From: Pedococcus aerophilus
GTDB taxonomy: Bacteria > Actinomycetota > Actinomycetes > Actinomycetales > Dermatophilaceae
Direction: 5' to 3'
NCBI RefSeq assembly: GCF_039532215.1
Contig: NZ_BAAARN010000001.1
Location: forward strand, 1,473,942-1,537,941
Length of the DNA: 64,000 nucleotides
Shown here: piece by piece, positions 31,464 through 40,743 of the stretch
Position numbering within the stretch: the first letter of the stretch is position 1
How the letters are laid out: every line of letters begins with the position of its first letter
Made by a program: the position numbers and the translations under genes
Notes under the pieces: generated by a model
Database searches by the model: none
Seen by the model: only the letters and a program-made list of their open reading frames with translations
Told to the model about the DNA's origin: nothing

Positions 31464-32932
31464 GGGGCTGCCCCGATCAGGGTGCCGACCGCGTCGCTGG
31501 TCAACGCGAGGAGCGGGCCCGGGACGACACCCAGGGCCACGGTCGCGAGCACCAGCACCACGACCACGGCCCACTCGCTGCCCCGGCTGTCCTCGATCGC
31601 GGGCGAGGTGCGCTCCCCCGCCCAGACGACCCGGGCCACCCGCAGCGCGTACGCGGCGGCGAGCACCGTCCCCACCGCGGCGACGACGGCCACGGTGCGG
31701 AACAGGCCGAGGGGACGGTCATCGGCCGGCGACCACGCGGCATACACGGCGAGGAACTCGCCCCAGAAACCGGCGAGGCCGGGGAGCCCGAGGGAGGCCG
31801 CGAGGCCCGTGATGAGCGCGAAGCCGAGGCGCGGTGCGGTCTCGCGGACGGCGGCGCGCGCGGTGTCGAGGTCGGCACTGCCCCAGCGTTCCTTGAGGCC
31901 GCCGACGACGACGAAGAGCAGGGCGGAGACGACACCGTGGGCGACGTTGGCGAACAGCGCCGCCTGGAGGCCGGAGCGGGTGCCGCTGGCGAGGCCGACG
32001 GCCACGAACCCCATGTGCGCCACCGAGGAGTAGGCGACCAGCCGCTTGAGGTCGCGCTCGACGAGGCAGGCCAGGCCTCCCCAGACGATCCCCACGGCTC
32101 CGAGGACGGCGAGGAACGGCGCGACCCGGGCGAACCCGTCGGGGACGGTGGCCAGCGGCAGGCGGACCAGTCCGTAGGTGCCCATCTTGAGCAGGACCGC
32201 CGCGAGCAGCACCGAGCCGGCGGTCGGGGCGGTGGTGTGGGCGGCGGGCAGCCAGGTGTGCAGCGGGAAGACGGGCACCTTGACCGCGAGCCCCGCCACG
32301 AGCAGCGCCGCGACCACGAGCTGGGTCGTCGACGAGAGGCCGCGCCCGGCGTCCTGCGCGAGGACCCCGAGGTCGGAGGTCCCGGCCGACGTCACGAGCG
32401 CGAGGATGCCGACGAGCATCATGGTCGAGCCGAACGCCGTGTAGAGGACGAACCGGCCCCCGGCGTCGGCCCTGGCGGCGGGCTGGTGCGCGTCACCGAA
32501 CCGCGTGATGAGGACCCACATCGGGACGAGGACGACCTCGAAAGCCACGAAGAACAGCACCGCGTCGCGGGCGAAGAACGTCGCGAGAGCCCCGAGCTCG
32601 ACGAGCAGCAGGCAGGCGTGGAAGGCCGCGCTGGTGCCACCGACGGGCGGTCGTTCGCGGGTGTGCAGGACGACGGCCACGCCGAGCAGGGCGGTGAGCA
32701 GCAGCAGCGGTGCGCTGAGGCCATCGACGCCGAGGTGCCAGCGCAGGCCGAGCGCCGGAACCCAGGCGCGGTCCACCTCCGGCCGCAGCACGACGGCCGC
32801 CACGACGGCGACCAGCGTGGCGACGCTGGTGGCGCCCGCGACACGGTTGACCGCGCGGTGGGTCAGGCCGCGGCCGGCGGTGAGCAGCCAGGCCGCGACG
32901 GCGGCAGGAAGGAGGAGGGCAGCGAGGATCAC
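31460..32932 (-). CDS. nuoM: NADH-quinone oxidoreductase subunit M
   Basis: 490 residues, antiporter-like membrane subunit. FVAFEVVLVPMWVLI (conserved Glu in a helix), AVKVPVFPLHTWLPAAHTTAP and LVAYSSVAHMGF are NuoM signatures. GTG start overlaps the nuoL stop. Confidence 0.94.
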   Translation of the reverse strand: MILAALLLPAAVAAWLLTAGRGLTHRAVNRVAGATSVATLVAVVAAVVLRPEVDRAWVPALGLRWHLGVDGLSAPLLLLTALLGVAVVLHTRERPPVGGTSAAFHACLLLVELGALATFFARDAVLFFVAFEVVLVPMWVLITRFGDAHQPAARADAGGRFVLYTAFGSTMMLVGILALVTSAGTSDLGVLAQDAGRGLSSTTQLVVAALLVAGLAVKVPVFPLHTWLPAAHTTAPTAGSVLLAAVLLKMGTYGLVRLPLATVPDGFARVAPFLAVLGAVGIVWGGLACLVERDLKRLVAYSSVAHMGFVAVGLASGTRSGLQAALFANVAHGVVSALLFVVVGGLKERWGSADLDTARAAVRETAPRLGFALITGLAASLGLPGLAGFWGEFLAVYAAWSPADDRPLGLFRTVAVVAAVGTVLAAAYALRVARVVWAGERTSPAIEDSRGSEWAVVVVLVLATVALGVVPGPLLALTSDAVGTLIGAAP

Positions 32933-34833
32933 AGCAGCGCCACCCCCGCGAGCGCGACGGCGACCGCACCGGCGACCACCCAGACCAGTCCGGTGGCGGC
33001 GCGCTCGGCGCGGTGGGCGCGGTCACCGCCCCGACCGGCGAGGACGGCACCGACCGCGGCACCGCGGACGTAGGCGTCGACCACCTCGCGGTCGAGGAAG
33101 ACCACGAGCCGGGCAAGGGCCAGGACCGGGGTGGCGACCAGTGCGACGTACAGGCGGTCCACGCCGAAGCCGCCGTCGAAGGACGACTGGCGCGACCCGA
33201 CGAGCCTGGCGGGGTCCTCCCCCGCACCGTGGCGGCCCACGGTGATGTGGCGCACGGCGAGCGCCGAGCCGGCGATGAGCAGGATGCTGAGGACCGCGAC
33301 GAACCACCCGACGTGGCCCTCGAGGTCGACCAGCGGCGTGAGGACGACGAGACCACCGACGACGGTGAGCGCGGCCAGCACGACGACGGCGGTGCGCACC
33401 GGGCGGGTGGCGGTGTCGGTGTCGTGGCGCTCGACGTCGGCGCTGGCCAGGTCGTCGAGGACGAGCCAGGCGCGGGTGCAGTAGGCCGCGGTGAGGGCGA
33501 CGGTGACCAGCCCGGCCACGAGGACGACCCACGCGCGGGCCGTGGCGCCGCCCCCGAGCCCGACTCCCGCCTCCGCAGCCGAGAGCACGTGCTCCTTGGA
33601 GACGAACCCCACCAGCGGCGGCACCCCCGCGAGCGACAGCAGGCCGACGAACATGGCGGGGCGCAGGAGCAGGTGGCCGCGCAAGCCGCCCTTGAGCGCG
33701 GCGGCGGCCGTGCCCCCGACGGTCACGCTGAGCCACCCGATCGCCAGGAACAGCAACGCCTTGAAGAACGCGTGGGAGTAGAGGTGGAGCACACCTGCCC
33801 CCGGGCCCTCGTCGGCCGGAGCGACGGCGAGCGCCGACAGCATCAGCGCGACCTGGCTCAGCGTCGAGTAGGCCAGCAGCCGCTTGAGGTCGCTCTGCCC
33901 GAAGGCGAGCACGGCGGCCCACACCATCGTCACGGCGGTGCTGACGGCCAGGACCCAGCGGGCCACGTCGCTGGCGGCAAGGAGGTCGAAGAGCTGCGCC
34001 AGCACGAAGGTCCCTGCGGCCACCATCGTCGCCGCGTGGATGAGGGCGGATGCGGGGGTCGGGCCCTCCATGGCGTCGGGCAGCCAGTCGTGGAACGGCA
34101 CCATGCCGGACTTGCCGAGCACCCCGACGACCAGCAGGACCATCGCGGCGGTGAGCAGCCGGATGTCCGGGGCCGCGCAGGCACCGGTGTCGGTGCAGGT
34201 CGCCCCCGCCCAGGCCTGGACCACCTGGCCGTATGCCGTGGACCCGGCGCTGGCGGCGAGGAGCACCACCCCGAGGACGAAGCCGACGTCGGCGAGGCGC
34301 GTGACGAGGAAGGCCTTGAGCGCGGCCCGCCGCGCCGACTCCTTGCGGCTCCAGTGCCCGATGAGCAGGTAGGAGCACCAACCCATCACCTCCCAGCCGA
34401 CGAGGGTGAGGACGAGGTCGGCGGACTGGACGACGAGCAGCATGGCGGCCGTGAAGAGCGAGACGGTGGCAGCGAAGACGCCGTAGCGGTCGTCCTCGCG
34501 CAGGTACCACCCGGCGAACGCCTGGACCGCCCACCCGACGACGGCGACGACGAGGGCGATCAGGGCGGTGGCCGCGGTGGCCTGGAGCTGGAGCGGGATG
34601 CGAAGCTCTCCGGCCGCGAGGGCGGGGAGGGTGCCCACGGCGCGGGCCTGTCCGGAGGTGTGGACGGCGACGAGCTGCACGAGGGCCACCACCAGCGTGA
34701 CGAGCGAGGCTCCGACGGCCGTCGCGCGGGCCGCCCGCGGGTCGAGCCCGTCCCACCGACGGGCGAGGAACAGCCCGAGGACGGCCGCGAGGACGGGGAC
34801 GAGGACGACGAGCCGTGCTGCTGACGCGCTCAC
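32929..34833 (-). CDS. nuoL: NADH-quinone oxidoreductase subunit L
   Basis: 634 residues. GWEVMGWCSYLLIGHW, KSGMVPFHDWLPDAMEGPTP and LLAYSTLSQVALM mark NuoL; the long C-terminal amphipathic helix and final membrane helix are present. GTG 34833 overlaps the nuoK stop. Full length suggests an active proton-translocating arm. Confidence 0.94.
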   Translation of the reverse strand: MSASAARLVVLVPVLAAVLGLFLARRWDGLDPRAARATAVGASLVTLVVALVQLVAVHTSGQARAVGTLPALAAGELRIPLQLQATAATALIALVVAVVGWAVQAFAGWYLREDDRYGVFAATVSLFTAAMLLVVQSADLVLTLVGWEVMGWCSYLLIGHWSRKESARRAALKAFLVTRLADVGFVLGVVLLAASAGSTAYGQVVQAWAGATCTDTGACAAPDIRLLTAAMVLLVVGVLGKSGMVPFHDWLPDAMEGPTPASALIHAATMVAAGTFVLAQLFDLLAASDVARWVLAVSTAVTMVWAAVLAFGQSDLKRLLAYSTLSQVALMLSALAVAPADEGPGAGVLHLYSHAFFKALLFLAIGWLSVTVGGTAAAALKGGLRGHLLLRPAMFVGLLSLAGVPPLVGFVSKEHVLSAAEAGVGLGGGATARAWVVLVAGLVTVALTAAYCTRAWLVLDDLASADVERHDTDTATRPVRTAVVVLAALTVVGGLVVLTPLVDLEGHVGWFVAVLSILLIAGSALAVRHITVGRHGAGEDPARLVGSRQSSFDGGFGVDRLYVALVATPVLALARLVVFLDREVVDAYVRGAAVGAVLAGRGGDRAHRAERAATGLVWVVAGAVAVALAGVALL

Positions 34834-35183
34834 GGGCGGGCCCGGTCGAGGTCTTGGTCGAGGTCTCGGTCGAGGTCTCGGTCGAGGTCTCGTCCACGGT
34901 CCAGGTCGATGTCGCCCCGCAACCGGTGGACGGCCAGCACCACTGCGAGGGCGACGCAGACCTCGGCGGCGGCGATGGTGATGACGAACAGGGTCAGCAC
35001 GTTGCCCGCCGCCCAGCGGTCTCCGCCGGAGGCCCCGACCGAGACGAGGAGCAGGGTGGCCGCGTTGAGGACCAGCTCGACCCCGATGAGGACGAGCACG
35101 GCGTTGCGGCGGGCCAGGACTCCATACGTCCCCAGGCCGGCGAGCACGGCGGCGAGCAGGTAGGGACCGGCGAGGTGGATCAC
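34830..35183 (-). CDS. nuoK: NADH-quinone oxidoreductase subunit K with repeat-coded tail
   Basis: 117 residues. Three membrane helices with the conserved glutamates in LIGVELVLNAATLL and ITIAAAEVCVALAVV. After residue about 98 the protein carries a charged DLDR-type tail encoded by a 12-bp tandem repeat; most NuoK proteins end near 100 residues. GTG overlaps the nuoJ stop. Confidence 0.92.
   Translation of the reverse strand: MIHLAGPYLLAAVLAGLGTYGVLARRNAVLVLIGVELVLNAATLLLVSVGASGGDRWAAGNVLTLFVITIAAAEVCVALAVVLAVHRLRGDIDLDRGRDLDRDLDRDLDQDLDRARP
34844..34891. repeat. 12-bp tandem repeat in nuoK 3' end
   Basis: Four copies of ggtcgaggtctc (first ends in tt), in frame, each adding four residues of a Leu-Asp-Arg-Asp type tail to NuoK. 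Confidence 0.9.
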
Positions 35184-35734
35184 GACGCGCTCCCCTCGGA
35201 GGTCGTCCCCGCGGTCCTCGCGGGGGCGTCGGCGCGCGCGGCGCGGCCGGCCACGCGGGAGACGGCCAGGGCCGCGACGAGGGCGACCAGCAGGAGCAGG
35301 GACAGCAGCTCGAACGGCCACACCCACGTCCCGAAGAGCTCACCGGCGAGCGCGGTCGTGTCGGTCTCGGTGCGCTGCACGCGCGCCGCGAGCGGCAGCA
35401 GGACGGCCGCCAGCATGGCGGTGACCCCGGCGCCGAGGACCGCGGCGAGCACCCGGTGCAGGCGGCTCGTGGCGATCTCGGCGTGCGGGCCGATCGGGGC
35501 GCGGGTGAGCATCAGCGCGAAGAGGACCAGCACGACGACGGCCCCCACGTAGACGAGCACCTGCACCAGCGCGACGAACTCTGCGCCGAGCACGAGGTAG
35601 CACCCTGCGACCGACCCGAGGCAGACCACGAGCCACAGCGCGGCGTGCACCACGTGGCGGGTGGTCACCGCGAGCAGCCCGCTGGCCGCGGCGACGAGCC
35701 CGACCGCGGCGAAGGCGACGTCGAGGCCGGTCAC
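35180..35734 (-). CDS. nuoJ: NADH-quinone oxidoreductase subunit J
   Basis: 184 residues, five membrane helices; [19 protein letters not shown] is the NuoJ hallmark (pi-bulge helix). Charged Ala-rich tail. GTG overlaps the nuoI stop. Confidence 0.92.
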   Translation of the reverse strand: MTGLDVAFAAVGLVAAASGLLAVTTRHVVHAALWLVVCLGSVAGCYLVLGAEFVALVQVLVYVGAVVVLVLFALMLTRAPIGPHAEIATSRLHRVLAAVLGAGVTAMLAAVLLPLAARVQRTETDTTALAGELFGTWVWPFELLSLLLLVALVAALAVSRVAGRAARADAPARTAGTTSEGSAS

Positions 35735-36351
35735 GCGTCGGCCTCCGGCTGCGGAGTCACCCGCGTCGGACGGGCCGCAGGGGTGCGGACGGGGCGGGCG
35801 GGCTTGTTCGTGGCGGCGATCTCGGCCGGCTCGGCGGAGTGCTCGTCGAGGGCGGGCGGGGGCGGCACCGTGGGCATCCACTGGCCGAGCCGGTCCTTCT
35901 CGTGAAGCAGGTCGCGGATGTCGAGCTCGGAGTACTCGAACTCGGGGCTCCAGTGCAGCGCGTCGAACGGGCAGACCTCGATGCAGATGCCGCAGTACAT
36001 GCAGAGGCTGAAGTCGATGGCGAACCGGTCGAGGACGTTGCGCTGCCGGTCGCGCCCTCCCGGCGTGGTGGCGGGGATCGTCTCCTTGTGGGAGTCGATG
36101 TAGATGCACCAGTCCGGGCACTCGCGGGCGCAGAGCATGCAGGAGGTGCAGTTCTCCTCGAGCAGCGCGATGACGCCGCGGCTGCGCGGCGGCAGGTGCG
36201 GCTGGACGTCGGGGTACTCCGCCGTGTGCGACGGCGTCGCGAGGGTGCGTGCCGTCGTGGCCAGGCCCTTGAGGATCCCCGGTATGGCGCCGCCGCTGCT
36301 GCGCTTCGTGGGTGCCGGCTTGGTGGGTTCGGACTCGAGGGGTTCGGTCAT
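35731..36351 (-). CDS. nuoI: NADH-quinone oxidoreductase subunit I
   Basis: 206 residues. Two 4Fe-4S motifs [12 protein letters not shown] and [12 protein letters not shown] (clusters N6a/N6b) are complete. N-terminal Pro/Lys-rich about 40 residues and a C-terminal Ala/Pro-rich tail are longer than usual. ATG overlaps the nuoH stop (ATGA). Confidence 0.94.
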   Translation of the reverse strand: MTEPLESEPTKPAPTKRSSGGAIPGILKGLATTARTLATPSHTAEYPDVQPHLPPRSRGVIALLEENCTSCMLCARECPDWCIYIDSHKETIPATTPGGRDRQRNVLDRFAIDFSLCMYCGICIEVCPFDALHWSPEFEYSELDIRDLLHEKDRLGQWMPTVPPPPALDEHSAEPAEIAATNKPARPVRTPAARPTRVTPQPEADA

Positions 36352-37313
36352 GCGGTCAGCACCACCCAGACACCGGTGAGGGCCAGCTGCGCGAGGGCGA
36401 GCGGCACGAGGACGAGCCAGGCGAGGCGCTGGAGCTGGTCCTCGCGCAGCCGCGGCCAGGACACCCGCAGCCAGATCACGACGACGGCGATGACGAACCC
36501 CTTGAGCATGGTCCAGACCCAGCCGAGCTGGTCGCTGAACGGACCCTGCCAGCCTCCGAGGTAGAGCACGGCGAACAGCAGCGACATGACGACGATCCCG
36601 GCGTACTCGCTGAGCAGGAAGAACGCGAACCGCAGCCCGGTGTACTCGGTGTAGGCGCCGAACACGATCTCGCTGTCGGCGACCGGCATGTCGAACGGCG
36701 GGCGCTGGAGCTCGGCCACGGCGGCGACGAGGAAGACGACGGCGCCGGGCAGCTGCCACAGCAGCCACCACGGCGACCACGCGGCGGCGATGCCCGACAG
36801 GGACAGCGACCCGGCCGCCAGGCAGACGCTCGCGACGGCGAGGACCAGCGGCAGCTCGTAGGAGAGCAGCTGGGCGCCGGCCCGCATCGCGCCGAGCAGC
36901 GAGTACTTGTTGGCGCTGGCCCAGCCGGCCATCAGCGTGCCGAGGATGCCGACGGCGGTCACCGCCAGGACGAACACGGCGCTCGCCGGGGCGTCGGCAG
37001 CGACCACGTCGGGCGACAGCGGGATGACCGCCATGGCCACGAGGTACGGGATGAGCGCCACCGCCGGGGCGAACCGGAAGACGCCCTTGTCGGCCGCGGC
37101 CGGGGTGATGTCCTCCTTCTGCACGAACTTGACCCCGTCGGCGACGAGCTGCGCCCACCCGTGGAACCCGCCGGCGTACATGGGTCCGAGGCGTCCCTGC
37201 ATGTGGGCCATGACCTTGTGCTCGGTCTGGCCGACGAGCAGCGGCAGCACGAGGAAGGCCGCGAGCACGGCGACCGAGCGCAGGACGACCTCCAGGGCCT
37301 CGACCCCGGTCAC
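36348..37313 (-). CDS. nuoH: NADH-quinone oxidoreductase subunit H
   Basis: 321 residues, eight membrane helices. [19 protein letters not shown] and [16 protein letters not shown] with TEYTG are the NuoH quinone-chamber motifs. In complex I NuoH forms the quinone tunnel with NuoB and NuoD, and nuoD is absent here. GTG overlaps the nuoC stop. Confidence 0.93.
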   Translation of the reverse strand: MTGVEALEVVLRSVAVLAAFLVLPLLVGQTEHKVMAHMQGRLGPMYAGGFHGWAQLVADGVKFVQKEDITPAAADKGVFRFAPAVALIPYLVAMAVIPLSPDVVAADAPASAVFVLAVTAVGILGTLMAGWASANKYSLLGAMRAGAQLLSYELPLVLAVASVCLAAGSLSLSGIAAAWSPWWLLWQLPGAVVFLVAAVAELQRPPFDMPVADSEIVFGAYTEYTGLRFAFFLLSEYAGIVVMSLLFAVLYLGGWQGPFSDQLGWVWTMLKGFVIAVVVIWLRVSWPRLREDQLQRLAWLVLVPLALAQLALTGVWVVLTA

Positions 37314-37840
37314 CGCGGACCCCAGTCGGCGTCGGGGACGCCGGGTGCGGAGACACGCCGGCGACCGGTCGGCTTGCTGTGCTCGCTCTCGCCGGGCTCC
37401 TTGGCGCCGGGCCAGGCCTTGGACGCGCGCGCGGCGAGGACGAACGACTTGCGCAGCGGCGTGCCCTCGAAGCCGTCGGGGAGGAGCAGCGGCCGCAGGT
37501 CCTGCCCGGTGCCGTCGTCGAACCCGTCGAAGTCGAGCCCGAACATCTCGTGCGTCTCGCGTTCGTGCCAGGCAGCACCACGGAAGACCGGCGTGACCGA
37601 GGCGAGCGCCTCGCCGTCAGAGACACGGGTACGGATCATCATGCGCCGCAACGACGTCGGGGTCGATCCGTCCATGAGGTGGCAGACGACGTCGAACCCC
37701 GGGGTGTCGGCGGCGTCGGTCTGGTCGACGGCGGTCAACCAGTCGAAGAAGGTGAAGCCCTCCGCGCGGGCCGCCTCGATCGACTCGACCCACTCCTGGC
37801 TCGGCACCTCCCGGCGCTGCACGGTTGCCGGGTCGTTCAC
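37310..37840 (-). CDS. nuoC: NADH-quinone oxidoreductase subunit C
   Basis: 176 residues. [32 protein letters not shown] and [19 protein letters not shown] are the 30-kDa subunit signature. It is not fused to NuoD: the frame stops 4 nt into nuoH, leaving no room for a 49-kDa subunit. C-terminal tail polar. GTG overlaps the nuoB stop. Confidence 0.92.
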   Translation of the reverse strand: MNDPATVQRREVPSQEWVESIEAARAEGFTFFDWLTAVDQTDAADTPGFDVVCHLMDGSTPTSLRRMMIRTRVSDGEALASVTPVFRGAAWHERETHEMFGLDFDGFDDGTGQDLRPLLLPDGFEGTPLRKSFVLAARASKAWPGAKEPGESEHSKPTGRRRVSAPGVPDADWGPR

Positions 37841-38493
37841 GACGGCTCCCCGGAGTCGGTGGCAGGAGCGGCGCCGGCCGGGCCACCCGGAACGGTCGGT
37901 CGAGCGGCAGCAGCGGGTGGGGCCACGAGTCCTCGCGTCACCTCGGCGGCGGAGGCGGGGCGGTGCCCGGCGTACCTGGCCCGCATCCCCTCGGTGGACA
38001 ACGTCTCTGCTGCGATCTTCTCCTGGAGCTTGATGATGCCCTGCAGCAGCGACTCGGGCCGGGGCGGGCAGCCGGGCACGTAGACGTCGACGGGGATGAT
38101 CGTGTCGACGCCCTTGGTGACGCTGTAGGAGTCCCAGTAGGGGCCGCCGGAGTTGGAGCACGCACCGAACGAGATCACGTACTTCGGCTCGGGCATCTGG
38201 TCGTAGAGCCGACGGACGGCGGGCGCCATCTTGTCGGTGACGGTGCCCGAGACGACCATGAGGTCGGCCTGTCGGGGGCCCGGGGCGAACGGGATCACGC
38301 CGAGGCGGATGAAGTCGTGCCGGGCCATCGACGCCGCGATGAACTCGATCGCGCAGCACGCCAGGCCGAAGTTGAAGACCCACAGGGAGTAGCGGCGACC
38401 CCAGTTGAGGACGACCCGGATCGGTTGGGGAGCGTGCTCGGTGCCGGCCCCGACGCGGGGCATGGGCAGGTTGACCTTGCTGGACCCAGGCAT
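37837..38493 (-). CDS. nuoB: NADH-quinone oxidoreductase subunit B
   Basis: 218 residues. N2 cluster cysteines are all present in [18 protein letters not shown] and VPGCPPRPE. The C-terminal about 40 residues are Ala/Pro-rich. ATG shares its A with the nuoA stop (TGATG). Electron transfer through N2 normally needs NuoD nearby. Confidence 0.94.
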   Translation of the reverse strand: MPGSSKVNLPMPRVGAGTEHAPQPIRVVLNWGRRYSLWVFNFGLACCAIEFIAASMARHDFIRLGVIPFAPGPRQADLMVVSGTVTDKMAPAVRRLYDQMPEPKYVISFGACSNSGGPYWDSYSVTKGVDTIIPVDVYVPGCPPRPESLLQGIIKLQEKIAAETLSTEGMRARYAGHRPASAAEVTRGLVAPPAAAARPTVPGGPAGAAPATDSGEPS

Positions 38494-38852
38494 CACAGCC
38501 ACCTCAACAGGCCACGGCGGGCGGCGTGCACGAGACCGACGAGCAGGACGCCGATGAACACCGCGATCTCGACGAGGGAGGCCGCGCCGAGGTCGGCGGA
38601 GCGGACGACCAGCGCCCACGGGAACAGGTAGACGGCGTCGACGGCGAAGATGACGTAGAGGAACGCGTAGACGAAGTAGCGGATCTGCGTCTGCGCCCAG
38701 TCCCGGCCGACGGGGTCGACGCCGGACTCGTAGGTCGTCAGCTTCGCGCGGGTCGGAGCACTCGGCGCGAGCAGCCTCCGGGCCCCCATGGCGGCGACGA
38801 AGAGCAGCAGGCCGACCACGACCACTGCGGCGACGACGACGTAGGGCGACAC
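38493..38852 (-). CDS. nuoA: NADH-quinone oxidoreductase subunit A
   Basis: 119 residues, three membrane helices; [40 protein letters not shown] is represented by its short core motif YESGVDP and DVEA-like [12 protein letters not shown] start 7 nt after TAGGCT, so the ten-gene transcript is probably leaderless. First gene of the cluster. Confidence 0.92.
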   Translation of the reverse strand: MSPYVVVAAVVVVGLLLFVAAMGARRLLAPSAPTRAKLTTYESGVDPVGRDWAQTQIRYFVYAFLYVIFAVDAVYLFPWALVVRSADLGAASLVEIAVFIGVLLVGLVHAARRGLLRWL

Positions 38853-38859
38853 GCTTGGC

Positions 38860-38865
38860 AGCCTA
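38860..38865 (-). promoter_or_regulatory. leaderless -10 (TAGGCT) of the nuo cluster
   Basis: TAGGCT on the minus strand, 7 nt before GTG 38852. Confidence 0.6.
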
Positions 38866-38935
38866 GTGGGCCGTCCCCGGGCGGGGGCGTCGCGCCATAC
38901 GTCGCCGTGGGGTGTCGGTCCCACCCTCCGAGACC

Positions 38936-38941
38936 TACCGT
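38936..38941 (+). promoter_or_regulatory. leaderless -10 (TACCGT) of the LON-domain gene
   Basis: TACCGT ends 7 nt before ATG 38949. With the nuoA element it makes a compact divergent promoter. Confidence 0.55.
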
Positions 38942-38948
38942 GGGAGGT

Positions 38949-39593
38949 ATGGCGCAGGTCCCGCTCTTCCCGCTCGGCACGGTCCTGGTGCCGGGCGCCC
39001 CCCTGCCGTTGCAGATCTTCGAGCCGCGCTACGTCGTGATGCTCAGCGACCTCGTCAACGCGATGGAGGTGCCGGAGTTCGGGGTGGTGGCGATCAGGCA
39101 GGGCCACGAGGTCGGTCCGGAGTCGGCCCACGACCTGCACGAGGTCGGCTGCCTCGCCCGGGTGACCCAAGCGGCCTCGGTGGGCGACGGCCGCTACCTG
39201 GTCGTCAGCACGGGCGTCCAGCGCTTCCACCTCGACGGGCTCGCGGAGACGGGTTCGCCGTACCTCACGGGAGAGGTGACCGTCCTCGAGGAGCGCGAGG
39301 GTGATGCGCAGGAGGTGGCCGAGCTGGTGACGCGGCTGCACGACGCCCTGCACCGGTACGCGCGGACGCTCGGGGCGCAGGAGCCGCAGTGGTCGCACGA
39401 CCCGGTCGAGCTGTCGTACACCGTGGGGGACGCCGTCGGGCTCGACCTCGGCGACCGGCAACGTCTGCTGGCCGCCCCCGACACCGAGACCAGGCTGCGG
39501 CTCGGCCTGCGCCTGGTCCGTCGTGAGCAGGGCCTGGCCCAGACGCTCGGCGTCGTGCCCCCGACGCCGGAGCACGGCTGGAACCCCAACTGA
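38949..39593 (+). CDS. LON substrate-binding-domain protein
   Basis: 214 residues. PLFPLGTVLVPGAPLPLQIFEPRY is the N-terminal LON (PUA-like) hallmark; neither ATPase nor protease domain follows. Such stand-alone proteins are widespread but of uncertain role. Start at ATG 38949, leaderless. Confidence 0.88.
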   Translation: MAQVPLFPLGTVLVPGAPLPLQIFEPRYVVMLSDLVNAMEVPEFGVVAIRQGHEVGPESAHDLHEVGCLARVTQAASVGDGRYLVVSTGVQRFHLDGLAETGSPYLTGEVTVLEEREGDAQEVAELVTRLHDALHRYARTLGAQEPQWSHDPVELSYTVGDAVGLDLGDRQRLLAAPDTETRLRLGLRLVRREQGLAQTLGVVPPTPEHGWNPN

Positions 39594-39654
39594 CGCACAC
39601 GTCCCCTCGGAGAATCCGGTGGCGGAGGCCCTCTGCGTGCGCCATCGTCGGGGC

Positions 39655-40158
39655 ATGACCCCCGACGACACCCCCAGCGCGTGGGACGAGCGCACCACGT
39701 TGATGACGATGCTGCAGTACACCCGCGACGTCGCGGCCGGGAAGGCGCGCGACCTGGCCGCGCACCACATCGGCGCCGCTCCCCTCCCCGGCTCGCCGCT
39801 GATGTCGATCGGCGGCGTCATCAACCACCTGCGGTGGGTCGAGCACTCGTGGATCGAGAACCGCTTCGTCGGCGGCCCCGACCTCGGGCCGTGGACCGCG
39901 ACAGAGCCGGACCGGGAGTTCACGGTGGGCGCCGAGACGCCCATCGCCCAGACGCTGGAGGAGTATGCCGCGCAGGCAGTCCGCACCGACGCCCTGATCG
40001 CGGGGCTCGAGCTCGACGACCGTTCGGCGACGCCGTTCCGCAGCGGCGAGCACCCGACGCTGCGCTGGGTGATCCTGCACCTCATCGAGGAGAACGCCCG
40101 GCACAACGGCCACCTCGACCTGCTCCGCGAGCTCGCCGACGGCCAGACCGGCGACTGA
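39655..40158 (+). CDS. DinB/DUF664 family protein
   Basis: 167 residues. Four-helix DinB fold with the putative metal histidines in INHLRWVEHSW and LHLIEENARHNGHLDLLREL. Members of this superfamily include mycothiol-dependent transferases; no substrate is indicated. A second DinB-like protein is at 57208-57711. ATG has CATCGT 6 nt upstream, a weak leaderless signal. Confidence 0.82.
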   Translation: MTPDDTPSAWDERTTLMTMLQYTRDVAAGKARDLAAHHIGAAPLPGSPLMSIGGVINHLRWVEHSWIENRFVGGPDLGPWTATEPDREFTVGAETPIAQTLEEYAAQAVRTDALIAGLELDDRSATPFRSGEHPTLRWVILHLIEENARHNGHLDLLRELADGQTGD

Positions 40159-40182
40159 GCGGGTTTCTGGGCCGGGCCCGCG

Positions 40183-40722
40183 TCAGCCGTCGAGGCCTTC
40201 GAAGGCGGGGGCGTACCGGAACGCACCGGGCCGGCCCTCGCCCCAGGCGTGCAGCGGGCGCAGCATGAAGTACTGCGGACCCCAGTCCTGCGGCGGCGTG
40301 ACGCCGTGGTCGACGGCCGGGCCGAACCCGAAGCGCGGGTAGTAGGTGGGGTGGCCGAGCAGCACCATCGCGGGCTCACCCAGGGCGTCAGCGGCCGCGA
40401 GCGCGGCGTGCACGAGGGCCGAGCCGATCCCCGACCGCTGGACCTCCGGCAGGACGCCGAGCGGACCCAGGGCGACCAGCGCGGGCTCGTCGTCGAGGAA
40501 CGCCCTGCTGATCGCGACGTGCCCGGCGACGACTCCGTCGACCTCGGCGACGAGACAGCACTCCTCGACCAGGTCGCCGTCGGCACGCAGGTCGTCCACG
40601 AGGTTCGCCTCGAGGGTGCCCTCCTGGGCGGGAGCGTCGTCGGTGGCCGGCTTGGCGAACGCCTTGAGGTGCACCGCCCGGATCGCGTCGGCGTCGCTCG
40701 GCAGCTCTCGGCGGATCAGCAT
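40183..40722 (-). CDS. GNAT family N-acetyltransferase
   Basis: 179 residues. GNAT core: VAGHVAISRAFL, LGPLGVLPEVQRSGIGSALVHAAL (acetyl-CoA loop) and YYPRFGFGPA, like YhbS-type transferases. ATG 40722 chosen because TAGGGT lies 7 nt upstream; a longer form from 40740 would start inside that hexamer. Confidence 0.85.
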   Translation of the reverse strand: MLIRRELPSDADAIRAVHLKAFAKPATDDAPAQEGTLEANLVDDLRADGDLVEECCLVAEVDGVVAGHVAISRAFLDDEPALVALGPLGVLPEVQRSGIGSALVHAALAAADALGEPAMVLLGHPTYYPRFGFGPAVDHGVTPPQDWGPQYFMLRPLHAWGEGRPGAFRYAPAFEGLDG

Positions 40723-40729
40723 GCCCGCG

Positions 40730-40735
40730 ACCCTA
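40730..40735 (-). promoter_or_regulatory. leaderless -10 (TAGGGT) of the GNAT gene
   Basis: TAGGGT on the minus strand, 7 nt before ATG 40722; decides the start. Confidence 0.6.
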
Positions 40736-40743
40736 GCCACGGT

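Noticed and set aside
34844..34891. CRISPR array or replication iterons
   Set aside because: Units are 12 bp, contiguous, in frame with nuoK and without spacers.
29394..38033. Several long plus-strand frames opposite nuo
   Set aside because: Composition is charged and repetitive, no motif, and the minus strand is fully accounted for by nuo genes with overlapping stops and starts.
40159..40181. Hairpin gcggg/cccgc between the DinB and GNAT genes
   Set aside because: Five-bp stem is too short to call in this base composition.
38493..40586. 697-codon minus frame containing NuoA
   Set aside because: Only the last 119 residues are NuoA; the rest is a shadow of the LON-domain and DinB genes, and a TAGGCT hexamer marks GTG 38852.
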